Shown: positions 57,353-64,000 of the stretch, in pieces
Layout: each line of letters opens with the position of its first letter
How positions within the stretch are numbered: position 1 is the first letter of the stretch
Source: Cohnella rhizosphaerae
GTDB taxonomy: Bacteria > Bacillota > Bacilli > Paenibacillales > Paenibacillaceae
Direction: 5' to 3'
DNA: 64,000 nt
NCBI RefSeq assembly: GCF_029525575.1
Contig: NZ_JAPDIA010000008.1
Coordinates: 2,213,728-2,277,727, forward strand
The notes under the pieces: generated by a model
Told to the model about the DNA's origin: nothing
Databases searched by the model: none
The model's input: only the letters and a program-made list of their open reading frames with translations
Translations under genes and position numbers: made by a program

Positions 57353-60300
57353 CTAATTGTAAAGCTGAAATTCCTGAATACGCGCATAGCCGTCGTATCC
57401 GCTCTGGGTTCCTTCGGTAATCACAAGTCTGAAATATCTGGCCGTCACGGCAGGGATCGTGCGGTCGGTCATGGCGCTCGCATTGCCGCTGACGCTGTCG
57501 ATGTCGGTCCAGGTCGTCCCGTCCGCGCTCGCCTGAAGCTTGTATGCCCGCGCATTGTAAATGTCATAGCTCGACGAGACGGCGCCCGGATGAATGACGA
57601 CCCAGCGCTTGACGGTAACCGGCGCGAACAAATCCGCCTGCAGCCAATAATCGTTGTTCGTCGTCTTCGCGATCGCGACCCATTTCGACGCCAAATCGCC
57701 GTCCAATGCCTTTTGCGGCGTCTCGCTCGCCAGGTTGTAGGCATTGGCGGAAGCCCAGCGATTGAGGCTGATGTTCGTGCTGCCGTAAACTTCGAAATCG
57801 TAAATGCGCGCATACCCGTCCGAGCCAATCTGCGTGCCCTGGGTAATATACAGACGCACATACCGGGCGTCCGCAGAGATCGAGCGGTCGGTCAAGCCGG
57901 CCGTATTTCCGGCGATGCTCTCCAGATCCGTCCAGTTCACGCCGTCCACGCTCTTCTGCAGCTTGAAGTCGCGGGTATTGTATGCCGGACTCTCCCCATT
58001 GTAAGACGCATGCTTCACCACCCAGCGGGTGAGGCTCTGCACCGAGCCGAGATCGACGGCCAGCCAATGGGTCGTTCCGGTCGTGGACACCCATTTGGAC
58101 GTGCGCATGCCGTCGACCGCGCGTTCGGGTCCGTTGCTTCCCGCGGAAGCGCTGGCCGTAGCCGTACGCCCCTGCGTGATCGGAACGGCAGCATACACGC
58201 CCTCGTCCTTGTCATAGACGTTAACGGTTCCGCCAAGCTGCTGGACGGTCGTCGTCGTATCTCCCCAGCGCAGCGAATCGTATATGTTCATCGTTCCCGT
58301 AAAGCCTGCGCCCGTCTTTGTGTAAGGCTGTCCCGGCATTACCCCCGCCTGAAGGCCGACCATGTGGATGCTGCCGCCCTTTTCGATCAATACGTTGGGA
58401 CCGGACGACGTATCGACGGAAGGCAGGAACAGCGTCAGATTCTGAGGCCCCGTCCCGCCCGATTGCGCTATGGTATGGAGACCCGTTTTCACGGCAAACG
58501 CATCTGCGGCAAACGAAGCGACATTCGTACTGTTGCCGAAGACGAAAGCGTCCGTATGGGCGAGCGTGTAATTTTTCGCCGCGTCGAAGCCGTAGGTATG
58601 CGGACTGTTGGCATGCTTCGACTGAAAGAAGGTTCCGTAGGTGACGACGACTTGTTCGACCCAGCCTCCGTTCGTATTCGCGCCCACGTTGACCGCCACG
58701 TTGGCGGCATTGATCCACGTTCCGGACACGACGAACCGGTCCGCCGCCGTCGTCCCGTAATCGATGCCGTTGTAGCCGTTCTCGATCTCTACGTATTTGA
58801 CCCAGGTATCCGTTCCGGCGGCGCGTACGGTATACGGATACTTCTTGACCGGATAGCGCGAGCGGATGTCGGCCGGGACGCCCGGATCGGCGCCGTCGGC
58901 GAAGCCTTGCTCCGGATAATACACGCTGAAGCCCTTGATTCCGGCGCCCTGGCTGAGCGTCAGGAAGGCCGTCGCGGAATCCGGCGCCGTCGTATCTTTG
59001 CCGCTGTAGGCGAGCAGCACGGTCGTATCCAAATTGTTGTGGGCGTGAACGTAACCGTGGCTGCCCGTCAACTCCACGCCCGTCGGCACCTGGAGCGATC
59101 CGGATACTTTATACGAGCCTGGCGGCAGGAACACCGTACCGCCTCCCGCAATTCCCGCTGCCGTCAAGGCGCTCTGGATCGCCGGACCGTCGTCCGCGAC
59201 GCCATTCCCCTTGGCGTTGTAAGGCGCGTCTTTCACATTGATCAGATTGCTTTCATTCGCCGGTTTGCGCACGGGCGCAAAGGCATAGAACAACGGACGC
59301 GCCTGCCATACTTTGTCCGTGTTGATGAACTCGCCGACCTCCGCCCGCACGAAATCCGTCCGGACATTCGCGTTGATCTTGGCCATCGCGCCGTAGGAGC
59401 CGTTGGAGGAAGGCGGTCCCTGCTCGATCAGGATGCCGTTATTGGCCTCGTTGATACTGATGCCGTACATCGTCAAGCCGTCGTTTTTCCACAGCTTGAT
59501 GCCGAAGAGGTAGCTGTTCGTGTAGCCGGCGATCTGTTCGCGCTGGGCGGCGCTTGGTTTATTGATAACCGCGGAAGGCGCATTCGCCCAGATCTCGCTG
59601 TCCATGAACAGATTGGTGAGGTAGGAGTACTCATAATTGCCGTCCAGCGTAATCCCCTGGAACAGGAAGGTTCCGTAGATGTCCTGAATGTTCACCGCGC
59701 TGCCCTTGTCGAAGTAAATGCCTTGGAACGAATTGTAGAACGTAAGCCTGTAGGCATTGACCGAGGAGGCCTCGGAATAGACGGTGTACGGATAGCTCGT
59801 CGGCGCGAAGCCGCCTGCCGAATAAGCGCCTTGGTTCGGATACCAGAAGCTCAGGTCGCGTACGGTCGCGTTCGCGCCGGACAACGTTACGGCGCTTTCC
59901 GTTGTAGAATATACAGCAAGAATCGTGCCGTTTTGCGGCGTCTCCTGCAGTGGATTGCCCCAATTGCCGCGAAGCACGACGTTTGCGGGAACGGTCAGGC
60001 CCGAATCCAGGCGATACGTTCCGCTTGGCAAATACACGACGCCTCCGCCCATTTGACGCGCCAGATTCAAGGCGGACTGTATGGCGCCAGCCGCATCCGA
60101 TACGCCCGTCGTATCCGCCGTCACGACGACATTCGCAATGACCGTCTCGCTATTGTCGATCAGGTCCGCGATTCGCTGGGGAGCCGGAAAACTCGGAGCG
60201 GATGCGCGCTTGTCGAAGCGGATCCAGTCTACGTACGTGCCCGGGTCCGGTCCGCTGTACTCCGTCGTCAGCACGTGGGTTCCGGCTTCCAGATAAACCG

Positions 60301-60808
60301 GCATGGGCAGCGAATACGTCTGGAGCGCGGTCGAATCGATCTTGTTCGTCGCGCCTTTTTGCACGTTGTCGATCAAGGTCGTTATGCTGCCTTTTTTCCC
60401 GGAGGTCCCGGACTTCGCGCTGTAAACGATGTCGTACCAGCCCGCGTCGGACGCGCCGACCGTGAACGTGTATTTCAAATACTCGCTAATATAGCCGGCA
60501 GTCGACGAACCTGCCGCCTGATCGTTCGAGCTCACGACATAACGATTCGTTCCATCGGAATACAGGTCGACGTTCGCGACGTCTCTGTAAGCGGTTTCGC
60601 GAATGACCTGAGAAGAAGCATGCGCGAAGTAAGCGTCGCGGATGCTGCCGGAATTAAAATCCTCCGCTTGGATGGTTCCCGGCACGGTATGCGTTCCATA
60701 GGGTACCCCGTCGGAAGCGGCGGCTTGCCGGCCCGGCGTTAACAGCATGACATACGCGATCATAAGCAAGAACAGGACTGCGCTGCGAACCATCCATTTC
60801 ATGATCAT
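57353..60808 (-). CDS. secreted CBM6 / double pectate-lyase-type beta-helix / double F5-8C protein
   Basis: A 1151-residue secreted protein, uninterrupted. Signal peptide (1-31); CBM6-type sugar-binding domain (about 40-206, GTIQAEDFN to YVDWIRFDKR); two consecutive beta-helix domains of the Pectate_lyase_3 type (about 225-520 and 522-840), each opening with the D-x-A-x-AIQSAL pattern and a GGG(V/T)V(Y/F)LP(S/P)G turn; then two F5/8 type C (CBM32-like) domains (about 870-1015 and 1016-1151), each ending in FEVYG or FQLYN. It probably binds and cleaves a complex plant or microbial polysaccharide; the exact bond is unknown. There is no wall anchor. Confidence 0.87.
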   Translation of the reverse strand: MIMKWMVRSAVLFLLMIAYVMLLTPGRQAAASDGVPYGTHTVPGTIQAEDFNSGSIRDAYFAHASSQVIRETAYRDVANVDLYSDGTNRYVVSSNDQAAGSSTAGYISEYLKYTFTVGASDAGWYDIVYSAKSGTSGKKGSITTLIDNVQKGATNKIDSTALQTYSLPMPVYLEAGTHVLTTEYSGPDPGTYVDWIRFDKRASAPSFPAPQRIADLIDNSETVIANVVVTADTTGVSDAAGAIQSALNLARQMGGGVVYLPSGTYRLDSGLTVPANVVLRGNWGNPLQETPQNGTILAVYSTTESAVTLSGANATVRDLSFWYPNQGAYSAGGFAPTSYPYTVYSEASSVNAYRLTFYNSFQGIYFDKGSAVNIQDIYGTFLFQGITLDGNYEYSYLTNLFMDSEIWANAPSAVINKPSAAQREQIAGYTNSYLFGIKLWKNDGLTMYGISINEANNGILIEQGPPSSNGSYGAMAKINANVRTDFVRAEVGEFINTDKVWQARPLFYAFAPVRKPANESNLINVKDAPYNAKGNGVADDGPAIQSALTAAGIAGGGTVFLPPGSYKVSGSLQVPTGVELTGSHGYVHAHNNLDTTVLLAYSGKDTTAPDSATAFLTLSQGAGIKGFSVYYPEQGFADGADPGVPADIRSRYPVKKYPYTVRAAGTDTWVKYVEIENGYNGIDYGTTAADRFVVSGTWINAANVAVNVGANTNGGWVEQVVVTYGTFFQSKHANSPHTYGFDAAKNYTLAHTDAFVFGNSTNVASFAADAFAVKTGLHTIAQSGGTGPQNLTLFLPSVDTSSGPNVLIEKGGSIHMVGLQAGVMPGQPYTKTGAGFTGTMNIYDSLRWGDTTTTVQQLGGTVNVYDKDEGVYAAVPITQGRTATASASAGSNGPERAVDGMRTSKWVSTTGTTHWLAVDLGSVQSLTRWVVKHASYNGESPAYNTRDFKLQKSVDGVNWTDLESIAGNTAGLTDRSISADARYVRLYITQGTQIGSDGYARIYDFEVYGSTNISLNRWASANAYNLASETPQKALDGDLASKWVAIAKTTNNDYWLQADLFAPVTVKRWVVIHPGAVSSSYDIYNARAYKLQASADGTTWTDIDSVSGNASAMTDRTIPAVTARYFRLVITEGTQSGYDGYARIQEFQLYN

Positions 60809-60850
60809 TTCCCCCTTGTTTAGGATTTTGGATTAAAGCGGTCTAAGGCA

Positions 60851-60880
60851 GGCGGGAGACGATTGACGCCTTCTCCCGCC
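60851..60880 (-). terminator. hairpin between the DUF6259 gene and the beta-helix gene
   Basis: A 9-bp GC-rich stem (GGCGGGAGA / TCTCCCGCC) with a 12-nt loop follows the stop at 60895. It has no T run, so it may attenuate rather than end transcription. Confidence 0.5.
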
Positions 60881-60894
60881 GCATTTCCGATTGC

Positions 60895-63139
60895 TCACTC
60901 CGCCGCCTGCGTCGGCGGCGTCCAAGCCAGCATGATGCAGGATAACGGTTCGATCGTTCCCCGGTGCATCCCTCTTTCTGTTTGCGAGGCGAGCTCGAGC
61001 CCCTCGCCATCCGGCTGCTTGTAAGCCAGCAAAGCGCCGATTGCCCCGCCATACGGCTGCTGCCAATCATACGCTTGCGGCTCCGTCGTGTAATTCACCA
61101 GGAACTGCGCGACCCGCCCCTCCGAAGATTGCCACTTCGTCGTAAGAATGGAAGGCTGCTTCAGCACGCTGCCGTCCCGCATGTGAATCGTTTGCGCGGA
61201 CACGCCGGTCAGCCGCTCCGGCGCGAGCATCCTGCCCGTCGCGAGATACGGCTTGCCCGCGCCAATGCGCCAGGCGTTAAGATTGCGGATCAGGGTGCCG
61301 ATCGCCTGTTGATCCGGCGCCGGGTAATCCCATTCCGTCCCCCAATCCCAGTTGATCGCCCCGCCGCGTCCGAGCACGACCGTGAGCATATCTCCCGCCA
61401 CGAAGGAATAGGCGGTCCGCCAGAGCAGATTGTCCGGCGACTTGAGCAGGTCGATGCTCTGGCCGCTGGAGTTCTGGTTGCCCATGAAGTTGTTGATATA
61501 TTCGTGGTATACATACTGATAGACAGGCACCGGCTCGCCGGTGAACAAGCCGATGTTGAAGCGCAGGTCGTTAAAAGGAAGCTCGCCCAGGAAGGGCTCT
61601 GCGGCTGCCGCTTCGCAGCCGAGCACGATGTCTTTGCCCATCGCCTTCCACTCCTGCCGAATCTTGCGGAACAACGTCTTCATCGCTTCCGTCTGCCAGC
61701 GCCCGGGCCCCGGCGGATGATCGTGCTCCTTGCTGTAGCACAGGTACGACAGTCCGCCCAGATTCTGGTCGAAATACTGCATGTAATCGCAGCCGCTGTT
61801 CGCGACGCCTCGGATCTCCTCGAGCACCGTCTCCGTCACAAATGGCTCTGACGGACACATGTCGTATCCCCAGCGCTGCACGCCGTTGCAGATCAAGGAG
61901 TACGGCAGCTCGCCCTCCGGCGACACGCACATGACCTTCTCTAGCTCCAGACGTTCGAAGTCCGCTTCCCGGTTGTAATCGGGGTCGAGCAGACTCCTCT
62001 GCGTCCAGGCGATGCCGCTCGCGTACAGACCGAGCAGATGGCCGCGCGCGTGCAGCTCGTCGGCGAACTGCCGCATGCCTTCTTCTCCCCGTAAGGGGGC
62101 CAGATGTAAGGCGGCGCCCAGGGGGCCGACCCTTCCCAGTGCATAAGCAGCGCCATCACCTTGCTATCGAAGCGCTCGGACAGCCGCTCCAGATGCGGAA
62201 TCGCATTGACGTAAGGAAAATATTCGTTCGGGTCCATGCTGCCCGTATCCTTGACGCCGCGCACGGGATACGTCACGACGACGGGCGATTCCCGGTACCA
62301 GGCGGGGAGCTCCGGATTGTCCGCGATGCGCGGCGGCGTGCTTCCCTGTTCGAACCAACGTCGGTACAGCTCGGCAGCCTGATGCCAATCGCCGTGGAAG
62401 ACGCCCAGCACCATATTAAAGTTCATTCGATAGGAACCTTGACCGGCCCCCTCGACGAAAATCCGATACTGGAGCCTCACGCCCCGTCGAACGGAAGAAA
62501 TTCGATCGATTTGACGTGGTGCCTCGCATCGTGCGCGCCTACGTAGAGGCCGCAGTCGTCATCGTAATAAGCCATGAACTGCGTCGGCGCGGGGCCGGGA
62601 TAGGTTCCGTCCCAGCCTTTGCTGGGATAGCCGGTTTCCTGGTATTTCAGCCAAGTGTTCTCTCGTCTGCCGATGTCCTCGATCAGCACGCCCTCATGGG
62701 CCGGCCACAGAATCCGGGCAGTCCCGCCCGCGGCGACGAGATCGTTCGGCACGACGACGTCCGGGAAGTCGACCCATTCCACGAGGTATGACGTCCGATT
62801 GTCGAAGGAAATGCGCCAGTCGGTCAATTTGGAATCTTGCGGGAGGTCGACCTCGACGACGGCATCCAGATCCAGGTTATTCAGCTTCGTATATTTAAAT
62901 CGGAGCTGCGTGCCGTCGTCCGCCGATATCGAGGCCTGCTCCAGCGTGACGGACGCCGCTTGCAGCGCCGTAACGTCCAGCGCCTGTCCGGCGTCGTCCC
63001 GCAGCCGGAGCGTAAAGATCGGCCTGGCCGCGCTCCCGCCGTGAATCATGTTTTTCCCGGATCGCTTATCCGTAAATGCCAGCAAAGATCCGTTCGCCGA
63101 ATCCAGTTCGATCGTATAGGCCGAGCGCTCGATGATCAT
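60895..63139 (-). CDS. DUF6259-type glycoside-hydrolase-like protein
   Basis: About 748 residues after repair, cytoplasmic by lack of a signal. The N-terminal 220 residues form a beta-sandwich (MIIERSAYTIELDSANGSLLAF). The following part has the look of an alpha-amylase-like barrel (FADELHARGHLLGLYASG, DIVLGCEAAAAEPF, FVAGDMLTVVLGRGG) as in DUF6259 proteins of sugar loci. Unlike most breaks in the window, the two here each lack one base, at C4 62482-62485 and C4 62087-62090. The first break makes a GTGA overlap that could also be read as two genes. Substrate unknown. Confidence 0.75.
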
Positions 63140-63204
63140 CGTTTCATTTCTCCTTAGCTTGTCGTCAGCTTATCGTCTCTGTCCCAGCATGCCGTACACT
63201 TGTC

Positions 63205-64000
63205 TCAACCCTTGACCGCGCCGGCCGTCAGACCTTTGAGGAACTTATCCTGCACGAAGAAAAACAATAGAATCAGCGGAATCGTAGCTATGACGCTCAA
63301 GGCGAAAATCGGTCCCCAATCGGTCGTCCGCTCCTGCTTGAACTGATAAATGAGCGTCATCAGCGTTTGTTTGCCGGGGCTGTACAAGTAAATGAGCGGT
63401 CCCGAAAAATCGTTCCAGATCGTAAAGACGTTCGTCACGATGACGGTGCCGGTGGCAGGCAGCAGGAGCGGGAAAATAATCGTAAAAAAGGTTCGCGTCT
63501 TCCGCAGCCTTCCATGGCGGCGGCCTCCTCCATCTCGGAAGGGATGCCTTTGACGAAGCCCGTGTAGATGATGGTGGCAAACGGAATCGCGCCGGCCGTA
63601 TACAGCAAAATCATGAGCGTGCGCGTATTGATTAAGGAAATCGCGGGTCGCGAGCTTAAAATCGGGATGATCGTGGATTGCAGCGGAATGATCATGCCCG
63701 AGATCGGAATCAAAAACACGATCTGGAGAAGCCCTTGCCTGAACGCCCGATAGACATATCCGGCCATGAGAGTGAAGAGTACGACGAGCCCCAGGCTTAA
63801 TGAAGTGATGACGACGGTATTGAACAACGACTGCGCAAATCGGCCCTCGCCCAAAATCGCCCCGTAATGCGCGAAACTCCCAGCTTGAAGGGAAATGGAG
63901 CGCGTCGAACACTTCGCTTGAAGGCTTGAAGCTGGCAAGAAGCACGTTCAGAAGAAAGGGACCAGAAAAAGACAAGCCGCGATCAGCATGACCAGTTCTG
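63205..64000 (-). CDS. carbohydrate ABC transporter permease (MalG type), 5' end outside the window
   Basis: The C-terminal 260 residues of an inner-membrane sugar permease. The EAA loop is EMEEAAAMEGCGKTRTFFTIIFPLLLPA, and the family ending is QDKFLKGLTAGAVKG. It is broken by one missing base near 63502, one extra base near 63874-63876, and a further shift near 63950. A second sugar importer besides the Lpl-type one therefore begins beyond the right edge. Confidence 0.85.
   Translation of the reverse strand, partial: RTGHADRGLSFSGPFLLNVLLASFKPSSEVFDALHFPSSWEFRALRGDFGRGPICAVVVQYRRHHFIKPGARRTLHSHGRICLSGVQARASPDRVFDSDLGHDHSAAIHDHPDFKLATRDFLNQYAHAHDFAVYGRRDSVCHHHLHGLRQRHPFRDGGGRRHGRLRKTRTFFTIIFPLLLPATGTVIVTNVFTIWNDFSGPLIYLYSPGKQTLMTLIYQFKQERTTDWGPIFALSVIATIPLILLFFFVQDKFLKGLTAGAVKG

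Noticed and set aside
57590..60742. Long open frame antisense to the double beta-helix gene
   Set aside because: It has no ribosome binding site, its protein is arginine-rich with no family motif, and it is the expected shadow of a GC-rich gene.
1..64000. Programmed or slippage-based frameshifting as a shared mechanism
   Set aside because: The affected runs are of A, C, G and T alike, in unrelated housekeeping genes, and similar long runs elsewhere (3972-3978, 47156-47161) read in frame. Sequencing error is simpler.
1..64000. Mobile elements, prophage, rRNA or tRNA genes
   Set aside because: I saw no transposase, integrase, phage structural gene, terminal repeat pair, or tRNA/rRNA-like segment.

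Overview
The window looks like a piece of a GC-rich, spore-forming member of the Paenibacillaceae (a Cohnella- or Paenibacillus-like organism). The evidence is the set of sporulation genes (four YheC/YheD ATP-grasp genes, cotJABC, yhbH), the Firmicutes-type suf gene order, a YesM/YesN-type two-component system with LplB/LplC-type ABC permeases, SLH-domain surface anchoring, and strong GGAGG ribosome binding sites in a high-GC background. This is inferred from gene content; no rRNA or tRNA gene is present.

Layout. 1-4.5 kb: tandem YheC/YheD spore-coat ATP-grasp paralogues (plus strand). 4.7-12 kb (minus): a HAD phosphatase, the cotJABC coat operon, an AI-2E family membrane protein, a CNNM/CorC-type transporter, the radical SAM protein YfkAB and an HD-GYP phosphodiesterase. 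12-16.5 kb: a YunD-like 5'-nucleotidase coupled to moaA, divergent from a moaD-moaE fusion plus a moeB-like gene (molybdenum cofactor). 16.5-20.8 kb: a second HD-GYP protein, two cell-wall hydrolases and a long non-coding stretch rich in repeats. 20.8-26.1 kb: the sufCDSUB Fe-S operon. 26.2-35.7 kb: DUF1802, photolyase and malic enzyme; mtnK-mtnA (methionine salvage); yunC; an unrecognised small gene; a GGDEF-EAL protein; ywdK. 35.7-36.5 kb: twelve tandem copies of a 52-bp unit. 36.5-43.6 kb: a topoisomerase III with a 20-residue repeat linker, DUF2569, a UbiB-family kinase, a phasin-like protein and yhbH. 43.6-64 kb: one large minus-strand polysaccharide-utilisation locus.

How the last locus works (inferred): a sensor kinase and an AraC-type response regulator probably control an LplA/B/C-type ABC importer and three large carbohydrate-active or surface proteins (a beta-helix/LamG/FN3/SGNH protein with SLH anchors, a CBM6/double beta-helix/double F5-8C protein, and a DUF6259 protein). 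Both promoters next to the importer and the SLH protein carry two similar 10-mers spaced exactly 20 bp apart, upstream of weak -35 boxes. This is the pattern expected for an AraC-type activator.

Data caution: about seventeen genes are broken by frameshifts. About 26 of roughly 30 are single extra bases in homopolymer runs of 4-8 nt, and after removing them every gene restores to a whole number of codons. I read these as sequence or assembly errors rather than real pseudogenes, and give coordinates for the whole repaired genes.
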